From NCBI RefSeq assembly GCF_000716715.1, contig NZ_JNYJ01000043.1, positions 124,001-188,000 on the forward strand: a DNA stretch of 64,000 nt. The letters are read 5' to 3'. Every line of letters starts with the position of its first letter. Within the stretch, counting starts at the first letter, position 1. The translations under genes were made by a program, and so were the position numbers. Under the pieces are notes generated by a model. The model was not told the origin of the DNA, made no database searches, and saw nothing but the letters and a program-made list of their open reading frames with translations. Positions 26,039 through 33,426 of this stretch are shown in pieces. Source of the stretch: Dactylosporangium aurantiacum. GTDB lineage: Bacteria > Actinomycetota > Actinomycetes > Mycobacteriales > Micromonosporaceae.

Positions 26039-26995
26039 CTACGACTCGTACTGCTCGGCGGGGGCCTCGATCAACGTGATCTCGGCAACCTCGATGAACG
26101 GGATGGTCTCGCCGTTGACGGTGTCCTTCACCTGCCGGCCCGTGTAGCTGCCGGTGACCCGCAGCCACTGCTCGTCGGCGAGACCGTCGGGCAGCTGCCC
26201 CGCCAGGGCGACCTTGACCGGCCGGGCGTCGGCGGCGCAGCAGCTGACCATCATGCGCGCCATCAGCCAGGTGTCCTCGGGCCCGCGCATCGCGAACCCG
26301 GTCAGCTCGACCCGGCGCTGCCCGAGCGACGTCCCGCGGTCGAACACCGCCCGCGACGCGTAGTCCAGCATGGTCAGCTTCACCGGGTCGCCGGCCGGCA
26401 GCGGCGCGAAGTCCGACTTCTCGACCAGCGCCGACCCGGCCCGCCCGGCCGCATACGACCCGAGCGCCGGCGGCGCCACCAGCAGCAGCCCGAACACCGG
26501 CGCGAGCAGCAGCCACGCCACCCTCGGCCCGCCGGCCCCGTGCCCGTGCCCGTCGTCGTCCGCGCCCGCGTGCCCGTGCCCGTCGTCGCCGCCGGCGGCC
26601 CCGTGCCCGTGCCCGTCGTCGCCCCCGCCGGCATGCCCGTGCCCGTCGCCCCCGGCCGCGTGCGCGAGCGCTCCGGCCGGCAGGAGCTCCCGCCCGTCCC
26701 GCGCCCCGTCACCGTCGACCGGTCCACCGTCGACCGGTCCACCGTCGACCGACCCACCGTCGACCGACCCACCGCCGACCGTGCCACCGGTCACACCACC
26801 GGTCGCGGCCGGTCGGGCCGGGCGCAGCTCGAACCACAACGAGAACAGCCCCGCGACCACCAGAATCGCCCCGGACAGGATCAGATACGGCTGCAACCCC
26901 GGCTTGACGTAGTTGAGGTACTGGTCGGTGAGGCTGGCCCGCAGGACCGCGCCACCGACGAGCAGGAGGATGACCGCCTGCGCCTGCCTGTTCAC
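26039..26995 (-). CDS. TIGR03943 family protein (YcgQ-like), with a His-rich loop
   Basis: A 318-residue membrane-associated protein with two N-terminal hydrophobic helices (AVILLLVGGAVLRA and LILSGAILVVAGLFSLW), a long central loop, a third helix (VAWLLLAPVFGLLLVAPPALG) and a C-terminal soluble domain with a GFAMRG... MMVSCCAADARPVKV motif. TIGR03943 proteins pair with UPF0718 permeases (B. subtilis YcgQ/YcgR). The loop holds repeated GG(S/P)VDGG units and then four DDGHGH-type units, which should bind Zn, Ni or Cu. The GTG at 26995 overlaps the permease stop (GTGA). Confidence 0.85.
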   Translation of the reverse strand: MNRQAQAVILLLVGGAVLRASLTDQYLNYVKPGLQPYLILSGAILVVAGLFSLWFELRPARPAATGGVTGGTVGGGSVDGGSVDGGPVDGGPVDGDGARDGRELLPAGALAHAAGGDGHGHAGGGDDGHGHGAAGGDDGHGHAGADDDGHGHGAGGPRVAWLLLAPVFGLLLVAPPALGSYAAGRAGSALVEKSDFAPLPAGDPVKLTMLDYASRAVFDRGTSLGQRRVELTGFAMRGPEDTWLMARMMVSCCAADARPVKVALAGQLPDGLADEQWLRVTGSYTGRQVKDTVNGETIPFIEVAEITLIEAPAEQYES

Positions 26996-27987
26996 AACAG
27001 CACCGTCCCGACCACTGCGGACACCCCGATCGCGAGCACGAACGTCGCCGGCGCGAACCGCAGCGCGAACCCGCGCCCGAAGATGCCGGCCTGCATGGCG
27101 AAGAGCTTGAGGTCGATCATCGGACCGACGACCATGAACGCGAGCCGGGCGGTCATGGAGAACTGGGTCAGCGACGCGGCGACGAACGCGTCGGCCTCGG
27201 AGCAGATCGACAGCAGCACCGCGAGCAGGCCGAGCACCACGATCGCGACGAACGGGTCGGCGGCGAGGTGCGCCAGCCACGTCTTCGGCACGACCACGGC
27301 GATGACGGCCGCCGACGCGGCGCCGATGACCAGGAACCCGCCGGCGTGCAGCACGTCGTGGCGGACACTGGCCCAGAACGCCGGCCACTTGTCCATCCCG
27401 TCGAGGTGCGCCCGCGACGGCATCCTCAGCCAGCTGCCCTTGCCGAACGCCTGCCACAGCCACCCCATGAGGCAGGCGACGACGAGGCTGGCGAGGGCCC
27501 GGGCGATCACGACCCGCGGCTGGCCGGGGAACGCGACGGCGGTCGAGACCAGCACGATCGGGTTGACCGCCGGCGAGGCGAGCAGGAACGCGAACGCGGC
27601 CGCAGGGGTCACGCCGCGGCGGACGAGGGCACCGGCGACCGGCACCGACGCGCACTCGCAGCCGGGCAGCACGACCCCGGCGACGCCCGCGGTCGGCACG
27701 GCCAGCGCCGGGTGCTTCGGCAGCGCCCTGGCGAAGAACGACGGCGGCACGAACACCGCGATGACCGCCGACAGCACCACCCCGAACACGAGGAACGGGA
27801 TCGCCTGGGTCATCACGGACACGAACACCGTCAACCAGGTCTGCAGCGCCGGCGCCGACAGCGACTCCGTCAGCGGCCCGCGGAACAGCACCACCAGGAC
27901 GAGCACCGCGGCGAGCACCTCGACGGAGCCGATGCGCCGCCGCGGCTTCTCGGCGACCGGCGGGTCCGACTGCTGAGTCAACGTCAC
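26992..27987 (-). CDS. Permease of the UPF0718/PF03773 family (YcgR-like)
   Basis: A 331-residue polytopic membrane protein with about eight helices. The family motif VVLPGCECASVPVAGALVRRGVTPAAAFAFLLASPAVNP is clear, with two Cys in a PGCEC sequence resembling metal-handling permeases such as ArsP. The partner downstream carries a His-rich loop, so transport of a metal or metalloid is likely. It starts with a GTG at 27987, and the short gap to the divergent XdhC gene (42 bp) must hold both promoters. Confidence 0.87.
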   Translation of the reverse strand: MTLTQQSDPPVAEKPRRRIGSVEVLAAVLVLVVLFRGPLTESLSAPALQTWLTVFVSVMTQAIPFLVFGVVLSAVIAVFVPPSFFARALPKHPALAVPTAGVAGVVLPGCECASVPVAGALVRRGVTPAAAFAFLLASPAVNPIVLVSTAVAFPGQPRVVIARALASLVVACLMGWLWQAFGKGSWLRMPSRAHLDGMDKWPAFWASVRHDVLHAGGFLVIGAASAAVIAVVVPKTWLAHLAADPFVAIVVLGLLAVLLSICSEADAFVAASLTQFSMTARLAFMVVGPMIDLKLFAMQAGIFGRGFALRFAPATFVLAIGVSAVVGTVLL

Positions 27988-28029
27988 GCCTGGAGGCTAC
28001 CGTCCTGGTATGACAGAACGGCCAATGCC

Positions 28030-28500
28030 ATGAGTACGGAATCCGAGGCGTGCGCGCTCGCGCACGGCACCGTCCAGCCGGCCGGCGACGGGCGGGCGCT
28101 GGTGGCGGTGTTCGACTCGCCGGTGGCCGCGCACCTGCTGCACTTCGCGGCCACCCTCGGCTACCGGGTGGCGCTGGCCGACCCGGACCTGAGCCGGACG
28201 CCGATCGACGCGCAGACCGACGTGGTGGTCACCGACCATGACCGGCCTGAGCTGGGTCCGGTCCTGCGCGACGCGCTCGCCTCACCGGCCCGCTGGATCG
28301 GCGTGATGGGCAGCCCGCGGCACGCCGGCCCGCACGTGGAGGCGCTGCGCGCCCTGGGCGTCGCGGACGGCGAGATCGCCCGCGTGCACCGCCCGATCGG
28401 CCTGAACATCGGCTCGAAGACACCGGCGGAGATCGCGCTCGCGACCCTCGCCGGCCTCCTCGCCGACCGCAACGGCCGACCGGGCGGAACGACGTTCTAG
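28030..28500 (+). CDS. XdhC-like Rossmann domain protein
   Basis: A 156-residue protein corresponding to the C-terminal Rossmann part of XdhC/CoxI accessory proteins, which help insert the sulfurated molybdenum cofactor into xanthine dehydrogenase-type enzymes. Visible elements are LVAVFDSPVAAHLLHFAATLGYRVALADPD, DVVVTDHD, WIGVMGSPRHAGPHVEALR and the conserved end HRPIGLNIGSKTPAEIALATLAGLLADRNG. The N-terminal XdhC_CoxI domain is lacking. No molybdenum hydroxylase gene is nearby, so its role is uncertain. Confidence 0.82.
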   Translation: MSTESEACALAHGTVQPAGDGRALVAVFDSPVAAHLLHFAATLGYRVALADPDLSRTPIDAQTDVVVTDHDRPELGPVLRDALASPARWIGVMGSPRHAGPHVEALRALGVADGEIARVHRPIGLNIGSKTPAEIALATLAGLLADRNGRPGGTTF

Positions 28501-28528
28501 GACCCGGCAGAAACCCGGGACGACCCGG

Positions 28529-29911
28529 TCAGCAGCCCGGCAGCCGCTCGATCAGGTAGGTCTCCACCTGGTCGAGCGACACCCGCTCCTGCGTCATCGT
28601 GTCGCGGTCGCGCACCGTCACCGCGTTGTCGTTGAGCGTCTCGAAGTCGACCGTGAGACAGAACGGCGTGCCGATCTCGTCCTGCCGGCGGTACCGGCGG
28701 CCGATGCCCTGCGCGTCGTCGAAGTCGACGGTCCACCGCTTGCGCAGCTGCTTGGCCAGGTCACGCGCCTTCGGCGACAGGTCCGCGTTGCGCGACAGGG
28801 GCAGCACGGCCGCCTTGACCGGCGCCAGCCGCTTGTCGAAGCGCATGACCGTGCGCTTGTCGACGCTGCCGCTGGTGTTCGGCGCCTCGTCCTCGTCGTA
28901 CGCCTCGAGCAGGAACGCCAGGACCGCGCGGGTCAGGCCGGCGGCGGGCTCGATGACGTAGGGGACCCAGCGCTCCTTCTTCTCCTGGTCGAAGTAGGAA
29001 AGGTCGACGCCGGAGTGCTTGGAGTGCGTGGTCAGGTCGAAGTCGGTGCGGTTGGCGATGCCTTCGAGCTCGGAGAACTCCTGGCCACCGAAGCGGAAGC
29101 GGTACTCGATGTCGACGGTGCGCTTCGAGTAGTGCGACAGCTTCTCCTTCGGGTGCTCGTAGAAGCGCATGTTGTCGGCGGACAGGCCGAGGTCCAGGTA
29201 CCAGTTCCAGCGCTCCTGGAGCCAGTACTCGTGGGCCTCCTCGTCCTTGCCCGGCTCGACGAAGTACTCCATCTCCATCTGCTCGAACTCGCGGGTGCGG
29301 AAGATGAAGTTGCCGGGGGTGATCTCGTTGCGGAAGCTCTTGCCGACCTGCGCGATACCGAACGGCGGCTTCTTGCGGGCCGCGCCCTCGATGTTCTTGT
29401 AGTTGATGAAGATGCCCTGCGCCGTCTCGGGCCGCAGGTAGTGCAGGCCCTCGTCGTTCTCGACCGCGCCGAGGTAGGTCTTCATGAGGCCGTTGAACAT
29501 CCGCGGCTCGCTGAACGTGCCCTTGTTGCCGCAGTTCGGGCAGTTGATCTCACCGAGGACGAAGGGCTTGTCGGTGCCGTGCTTCTCGACGAACGCCTCT
29601 TCGAGGTGGTCGGCGCGGAACCGCTTGTGGCACGAGGCGCACTCGGTCAGCGGGTCGACGAACGCGTCGACGTGGCCGGAGGCAACCCACACGTCGCGGG
29701 ACAGGATGACGGCCGAGTCCAGGCCGACGATGTCGTCGCGCTGCTGGACCATGGTGCGCCACCACTGCCGGCGGACGTTGTCCTTGAGCTCGACGCCGAG
29801 GGGGCCGTAGTCCCAGGCGGAGCGGGTGCCCCCGTAGATCTCGCTGGACGGGAAGACAAAGCCGCGGCGCTTCGCGAGGCTGACGACGGAATCGATGCGA
29901 TCGGCGGCCAT
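28529..29911 (-). CDS. glyS: Glycyl-tRNA synthetase (class II, dimeric type)
   Basis: A 460-residue class II aminoacyl-tRNA synthetase charging tRNA-Gly. Motif 1/2/3 landmarks include [50 protein letters not shown] and [17 protein letters not shown]. Two zinc-type CxxC pairs ([18 protein letters not shown]) are present. The C-terminal anticodon-binding domain ([11 protein letters not shown]...) is complete. The neighbouring zinc ABC locus is a conserved arrangement in actinobacteria. No T-box or other leader RNA is evident upstream. Confidence 0.97.
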   Translation of the reverse strand: MAADRIDSVVSLAKRRGFVFPSSEIYGGTRSAWDYGPLGVELKDNVRRQWWRTMVQQRDDIVGLDSAVILSRDVWVASGHVDAFVDPLTECASCHKRFRADHLEEAFVEKHGTDKPFVLGEINCPNCGNKGTFSEPRMFNGLMKTYLGAVENDEGLHYLRPETAQGIFINYKNIEGAARKKPPFGIAQVGKSFRNEITPGNFIFRTREFEQMEMEYFVEPGKDEEAHEYWLQERWNWYLDLGLSADNMRFYEHPKEKLSHYSKRTVDIEYRFRFGGQEFSELEGIANRTDFDLTTHSKHSGVDLSYFDQEKKERWVPYVIEPAAGLTRAVLAFLLEAYDEDEAPNTSGSVDKRTVMRFDKRLAPVKAAVLPLSRNADLSPKARDLAKQLRKRWTVDFDDAQGIGRRYRRQDEIGTPFCLTVDFETLNDNAVTVRDRDTMTQERVSLDQVETYLIERLPGC

Positions 29912-30067
29912 GGTTCCTCCTCGGCCTCACGGCGACTGGCTGTCGGCAAGGCGGGTTTCGGGTGCTGGAATGTCGGTCAAGACGGGCAAACCGTCAACGT
30001 CCACATCGACGGTACGGTTACGCCCGGGCGAGCCGCACCAGATTATCCGCAGTGCCCGCGGGCGGGA

Positions 30068-30562
30068 TCAGTCGACCCCTCCGCAGATCACCCACCGGGT
30101 CGTCTGCTGCAGCATGGTGAAGGTCATCAGCGACTCGCCCTGCCCCCGCCGGGTGACCTCCGCCGGGACCTGCAGGAGGTTCACGTCGACCCGGTCCTCC
30201 TGCACGGTGAAGGCGGTGACCTCGGACCGGCTGTACTCGCGCTCGTACCAGGCGACGGTGTGCGTGCGCTGCTGCTCCGGGCACAGCTGCCCGCGGGCCG
30301 TCGCGTAGTCGGCGGCCCGCAGCGCGGTCAGGTAGTCGTCGACGACGCTGGCCAGCTGGGAGCGGGCGACGCCCTCCAGGCCGGTGAGCAGGAACCCGCC
30401 GCCGAGCGCGCCGCCGACGCAGCACAGCGCCAGCACGAGCCCGCCGACGCCGAGGCCGATCCACAGGCCACGCATGTCCCGGTCGCGCGGCGGCGCCGCG
30501 AACGGCGTCACCACGCCGGGGCCCGGCGGCGGCGCCGGCACCTCGGTCGGCGGGGGCATCAT
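30068..30562 (-). CDS. Membrane-anchored protein with extracytoplasmic DUF4878-like domain
   Basis: A 164-residue protein with a Pro-rich cytosolic N-terminus (PPPTEVPAPPPGPGVV), one transmembrane helix (LWIGLGVGGLVLALCCVGGALGGGFLL) and an extracytoplasmic domain starting with LASVVDDYLTALRAADYATAR. That pattern is typical of actinobacterial 'DUF4878-like' or NTF2-type export proteins. Function is unknown. The ATG at 30562 is preferred; a TTG at 30580 would add six residues. It follows the ABM gene closely on the same strand. Confidence 0.65.
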   Translation of the reverse strand: MMPPPTEVPAPPPGPGVVTPFAAPPRDRDMRGLWIGLGVGGLVLALCCVGGALGGGFLLTGLEGVARSQLASVVDDYLTALRAADYATARGQLCPEQQRTHTVAWYEREYSRSEVTAFTVQEDRVDVNLLQVPAEVTRRGQGESLMTFTMLQQTTRWVICGGVD

Positions 30563-30580
30563 GCCCCCAACAGTAGCCAA

Positions 30581-30904
30581 CTACGCCCGGTCGCTCGCGG
30601 TGACCGTGAGCGCACCGCCGGGCGCGACCTCGGCGAGCTCCTCGAACGCCGACGGCTCGTCGAGGGACTGGGCGAGCAGCGGGGTGGCGTGCATCTTCAC
30701 GTCGAAGGCCGACAATGCCCGCCGGTACGCGCCCACGGACTGCCACTCCGTGACGATGCTCCAGTGCGCGGGGTCGTCGAACGCGCGGGCGAGGCGGCCG
30801 CGGAGATACCCTGGGCAGGCCGCGAGCGCACCGAGCGCGGCGTGCGCGCGTTCCACGAAGCTTTCGTCGGCGTCGTCCAGCACGAACCGTGTCACCACCA
30901 GCAT
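30581..30904 (-). CDS. Antibiotic biosynthesis monooxygenase (ABM) domain protein
   Basis: A 107-residue dimeric alpha+beta barrel protein (VVTRFVLDDADESFVERAHAALGALAACPGYLRGRLARAFDDPAHWSIVTEWQSVGAYRRALS). The ABM fold appears in small monooxygenases and heme-degrading enzymes, but many actinobacterial members are uncharacterised. The Trp-rich middle (HWSIVTEW) is typical. It is divergent from a small membrane protein gene. Confidence 0.8.
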   Translation of the reverse strand: MLVVTRFVLDDADESFVERAHAALGALAACPGYLRGRLARAFDDPAHWSIVTEWQSVGAYRRALSAFDVKMHATPLLAQSLDEPSAFEELAEVAPGGALTVTASDRA

Positions 30905-30939
30905 GCCGCGAGCATACGGACCCGAGGAGCCCGACCGAG

Positions 30940-31188
30940 ATGACCCAGCGTGTTCTGACCCGGCTGGGACGGGTCAACCCGACGGCGGCGTTCCTCGGCG
31001 TCGGCGTGCTCGTGTTCGTGGCGCTGGTCCTGCCGGGGGTGGTGGGTGCCGTGGTGCTGCTCGCCCTGGCGGCGGGTGCCGGGTGGCTGCTGGCCCAGAC
31101 ATGGCGGGTGCACCCGCCGCGGGCGCGCGTGATGCGGCTGGTGATCCTGGGGCTGGTCGTGCTGCTGGCGGTCGCCAAGCTCACCTGA
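30940..31188 (+). CDS. Small membrane protein (DUF6703-like)
   Basis: An 82-residue protein with hydrophobic segments AAFLGVGVLVFVALVLPGVVGAVVLLALAAGAGWLLA and a last helix LVILGLVVLLAVAKL. Small proteins of this kind sit next to glyS and zinc genes in several actinobacteria and have been given the family name DUF6703. Function is unknown. The ATG at 30940 gives MTQRVLTRLGRVNPT. It ends three bases before a zinc-regulator-like box and the znuC gene. Confidence 0.65.
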   Translation: MTQRVLTRLGRVNPTAAFLGVGVLVFVALVLPGVVGAVVLLALAAGAGWLLAQTWRVHPPRARVMRLVILGLVVLLAVAKLT

Positions 31189-31190
31189 AG

Positions 31191-31212
31191 TTGACAACGA
31201 TTCCCATTATCG
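31191..31212 (+). promoter_or_regulatory. Zur-like operator upstream of znuC
   Basis: TGACAACGATTCCCATTA at 31192-31209 resembles actinobacterial Zur boxes (TGAAAACGATTTTCATTA type). It shares TGACAACG(A/G)TT with the operator-like sequence before the arsR gene at 33049. It lies 16 bases upstream of the GTG of znuC, so binding here would block transcription or the promoter. The same site could instead be read by the local ArsR regulator. Confidence 0.6.
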
Positions 31213-31227
31213 GGCACGCTCGGCGGC

Positions 31228-31983
31228 GTGGTACTTGAGGTGGACCGGGCCGTCGTCGCCTACGACGGCCGCCCCGTGCTCGACGGCGTGTCGCTGCGCG
31301 TCGACCCGGCGGAGGTCGTGGCGATCCTCGGCGCGAACGGGTCCGGCAAGTCCACCCTGGTGAAGTCCGCGCTGGGTCTGGTACCCCTCGCGCAGGGCGA
31401 GGTCCGGCTCTTCGGCACCCCCTTGCGACGCTTCCGCGCCTGGCACCGGCTCGGCTACGTCCCGCAGCGCGTCGGCGCCGGCAGCGGCGTGCCCGCCACG
31501 GTCGGCGAGGTCGTGGCCGAGGGCCGGCTCGCCCGCCGGGGGTTCCTGCGCCTGCCGTCGAGCGCCGACCGGCGCGCGGTCGAGGAGGCGCTCACCGCCG
31601 TCGGCCTCGCCGACCGGGCCCGCGAGCCGGTGTCGGTGCTGTCCGGCGGGCAGCAGCAGCGGGTCCTCATCGCCCGCGCCCTCGCCGGCGCGCCCGAGCT
31701 GCTGGTCCTCGACGAGCCGACGGCCGGCGTGGACGCCGCGAGCCAGGAGGCGTTCGCCGGGTGCCTGGGCCGGTTCGTCGGCCAGGGCGGCACCGTGGTC
31801 TTCGTCGCGCACGAGCTGGGCCCGCTGCGCCCCCTGATCACCCGCGCGGTCGTCGTGCACCACGGCGAGATCATCCACGACGGCGCGCCCCCGGAGCCGG
31901 CCGGCCACCACGCCGAGCCGGACCACGACCACGTCCACCCCCACGCCGCCGTCGAGGCGCCCGGCCTCCTGGGCAACGCATGA
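31228..31983 (+). CDS. znuC: Zinc-type ABC transporter ATP-binding protein
   Basis: A 251-residue ABC ATPase with Walker A GANGSGKST, signature LSGGQQQRVLIARAL and Walker B LLVLDEPTAG. It belongs to the family of ZnuC/MntB-like ATPases for Zn, Mn or Fe import. The C-terminus has a His-rich tail (HHAEPDHDHVHPHA), typical for zinc. It is followed by two micro-ORFs and then the permease gene, all joined by ATGA overlaps. No substrate-binding protein gene is next to it. The GTG at 31228 is used because it lies just after the Zur-like box and before the first conserved strand. Confidence 0.9.
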   Translation: MVLEVDRAVVAYDGRPVLDGVSLRVDPAEVVAILGANGSGKSTLVKSALGLVPLAQGEVRLFGTPLRRFRAWHRLGYVPQRVGAGSGVPATVGEVVAEGRLARRGFLRLPSSADRRAVEEALTAVGLADRAREPVSVLSGGQQQRVLIARALAGAPELLVLDEPTAGVDAASQEAFAGCLGRFVGQGGTVVFVAHELGPLRPLITRAVVVHHGEIIHDGAPPEPAGHHAEPDHDHVHPHAAVEAPGLLGNA

Positions 31984-32072
31984 GCGGCCCGCAGCGGAGC
32001 GAGGAGCCGCGAATCAGCAGCTCAGGGTGGAGCTCAGGCCGGCGCCGCAGCGCAGCGGAGGTGACGGCATGA
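31980..32072 (+). CDS. 30-residue micro-ORF, copy 1, coupled to znuC
   Basis: An ATG at 31980 overlaps the znuC stop (ATGA) and opens 30 codons: MSGPQRSEEP..., with a GWSSGRRRSAAEVTA end. Its TGA overlaps the ATG of the next copy. It has no recognisable domain. Its frame, length, overlaps and C-terminal Arg-rich motif match the micro-ORFs at 8106-8287. Whether the peptide itself matters is unknown. Confidence 0.5.
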   Translation: MSGPQRSEEPRISSSGWSSGRRRSAAEVTA

Positions 32073-32157
32073 GCGGCCCGCAGCACAGCGGAGGGCTGCG
32101 AATCGACAGCTCAGGGTGGAGCTCAGGCCGGCGCCGGAGCGCAGCGGAGGTGACGGC
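31980..32157 (+). repeat. Two tandem 89-bp cassettes (locus B of the micro-ORF repeat family)
   Basis: Two units of exactly 89 bp, 31980-32068 and 32069-32157, separate znuC from the permease gene. Their second halves are nearly identical (CTCAGGGTGGAGCTCAGGCC, GCAGCGGAGGTGACGGC) while the first halves differ at several places. Each unit ends in GGAGG-7 bases-ATGA. The unit aligns without gaps to the cassette at 8104-8281 (about 70% identical by eye), including the 3' block GGAGCGCAGCGGAGG. Confidence 0.9.
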
Positions 32158-32161
32158 ATGA
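32069..32161 (+). CDS. 30-residue micro-ORF, copy 2, coupled to znuB
   Basis: The second copy reads MSGPQHSGGLRIDSSG..., with the same GRRRSAAEVTA end, and its TGA overlaps the permease ATG at 32158. A GGAGG lies 7 bases before its own ATG. It is identical to the locus A peptide at 19 of 30 positions without a gap, with conservative changes (Phe/Trp, Ala/Val) among the rest. Confidence 0.5.
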   Translation: MSGPQHSGGLRIDSSGWSSGRRRSAAEVTA

Positions 32162-33051
32162 GCTTATTTACGTACGACTTCATGATCCGGGCCCTGATCG
32201 GGGCGCTGATCACCGGCGCGTCGGCGCCCGCCATCGGCATCTACCTGGTGCAGCGCCGGCTGTCGCTGATCGGTGACGGTCTCGGTCACGTGGCGCTCAC
32301 CGGTGTCGGCTTCGGCCTGCTGCTGCACCAGTCGCCGGTGTTCATGGCGGTCATCGCCGCCGCGCTCGGCGCCGTCGTCATCGAGCTGGTCCGCGAGCGC
32401 GGCAGGACCTCCGGCGACGTCGCCCTCGCCATGCTGTTCTACGGCGGCATCTCCGGCGGCGTGGTCCTGGTCAACCTGTCCGACGAGCAGAGCAACCGCA
32501 GTCTCGTCACGTACCTGTTCGGCTCGCCGCTCACGACGAGCCGGCAGGACCTGACGGTGATGCTCATCCTCGGCTGCGCGGTGCTCGCGGTGGCGGTCCT
32601 GCTCCGCCCGTGGCTCTTCGCGGTCTGCCACGACGAGGAGTACGCGCGCGTCTCCGGCCTGCCGGTCCGCGCCCTCAACCTCGTCCTCGCCGTGACGACC
32701 GCGGTCACGGTCACGGTCGCCATGCGGGCCGTCGGCCTGCTGCTGGTCAGCGCCCTGATGGTGGTGCCGGTCGCGACCGCGCAGCAGATCACCCGCGGCT
32801 TCCGCACCACGATGCTGGTCGCGGTGCTGCTCGGGCTGGCCGCCTCCGGCGGCGGCATCTGGGTCTCGACCGCCGCCGACACCGGCCCGGGCGCGACCGT
32901 GGTCCTGCTCGCCATCGGCGGCTTCTTCGCCGTCACCGTCGGCGTCTCGGCGTGGAAGGCGGTGCGGCGCCGCCGTACCGGACCACCACCGCCGGTCGCG
33001 GACCGCACTACGCCCGAGGTGGTGCTCGACCGTGTGGACCATGGTTACTGA
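32158..33051 (+). CDS. znuB: Zinc-type ABC transporter permease (ABC-3 family)
   Basis: A 297-residue membrane protein with about eight helices and the ABC-3 permease landmarks: ALITGASAPAIGIYLVQRRLSLIGDGLGHVALTGVGFGLLL, the FGSPLTTSRQDL loop and VGLLLVSALMVVPVATAQQITRGF. It forms the channel for ZnuC. The ATG at 32158 has an ideal GGAGG supplied by the repeat cassette. The family imports Zn or Mn; zinc is favoured because of the neighbours. Confidence 0.92.
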   Translation: MSLFTYDFMIRALIGALITGASAPAIGIYLVQRRLSLIGDGLGHVALTGVGFGLLLHQSPVFMAVIAAALGAVVIELVRERGRTSGDVALAMLFYGGISGGVVLVNLSDEQSNRSLVTYLFGSPLTTSRQDLTVMLILGCAVLAVAVLLRPWLFAVCHDEEYARVSGLPVRALNLVLAVTTAVTVTVAMRAVGLLLVSALMVVPVATAQQITRGFRTTMLVAVLLGLAASGGGIWVSTAADTGPGATVVLLAIGGFFAVTVGVSAWKAVRRRRTGPPPPVADRTTPEVVLDRVDHGY

Positions 33052-33069
33052 CAACGGTTACCGTTGCGC
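33049..33069 (+). promoter_or_regulatory. Operator-like palindrome before the arsR gene
   Basis: Directly after the znuB stop, CAACGG-TTA-CCGTTG (33052-33066) is a perfect inverted repeat six bases before the ATG at 33072. Together with the preceding TGA it reads TGACAACGGTTACC, nearly the same as the box upstream of znuC. It may be the binding site of the encoded regulator or of a distant Zur. Confidence 0.55.
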
Positions 33070-33071
33070 AT

Positions 33072-33368
33072 ATGTCGAGCATTGAGGGTTACGAGGCGGC
33101 CGGCGAGCTGTTGCGTGCCCTCGCCGCCCCGCTGCGCATCCGCATCGTGACCGAGCTGGCCGGCGGTCCCCGCTGCGTGCACGAGCTCGTCGACACGCTC
33201 GGCGCCCCGCAGCCGCTCGTGTCGCAGCACCTGCGTGTCCTGCGCGGCGCCGGTGTGGTGCGCGGCTCCCGGCGGGGGCGGGAGATCGCGTACGCGCTCA
33301 CCGACGACCACATCGCGCACATCGTCGCCGACGCCGTCTCCCACGCCCGCGAGGCCGGCGGCTCCTGA
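33072..33368 (+). CDS. ArsR/SmtB-family metalloregulator with a zinc-sensing alpha5 site
   Basis: A 98-residue winged helix repressor (LRALAAPLRIRIVTELAGGPRCVHELVDTLGAPQPLVSQHLRVLRGAGVVRGSRRGREIAYAL). Its last helix reads DDHIAHIVADAVSHARE, an exact DxH-x10-HxxE pattern, the alpha5 zinc site of SmtB/CzrA-type sensors. Its place after glyS and the zinc transporter matches SmtB (Rv2358) of M. tuberculosis, which is followed there by zur. No Fur-type zur gene follows here. It probably represses its own operon and lets go of DNA when zinc binds. Confidence 0.88.
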   Translation: MSSIEGYEAAGELLRALAAPLRIRIVTELAGGPRCVHELVDTLGAPQPLVSQHLRVLRGAGVVRGSRRGREIAYALTDDHIAHIVADAVSHAREAGGS

Positions 33369-33426
33369 GCGCACCCTGGCGCATGGTCACAGTGCGGCCA
33401 CAGCGTCGGTACGTCAGGCTTGACTC

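Noticed and set aside
29912..30067. T-box or other leader RNA upstream of glyS
   Set aside because: No T-box sequence or specifier stem can be recognised in this 156-base gap.
30581..30904. Antibiotic biosynthesis gene cluster because of the ABM domain name
   Set aside because: A single ABM-fold protein among housekeeping genes; no polyketide or peptide synthase genes are in the window.
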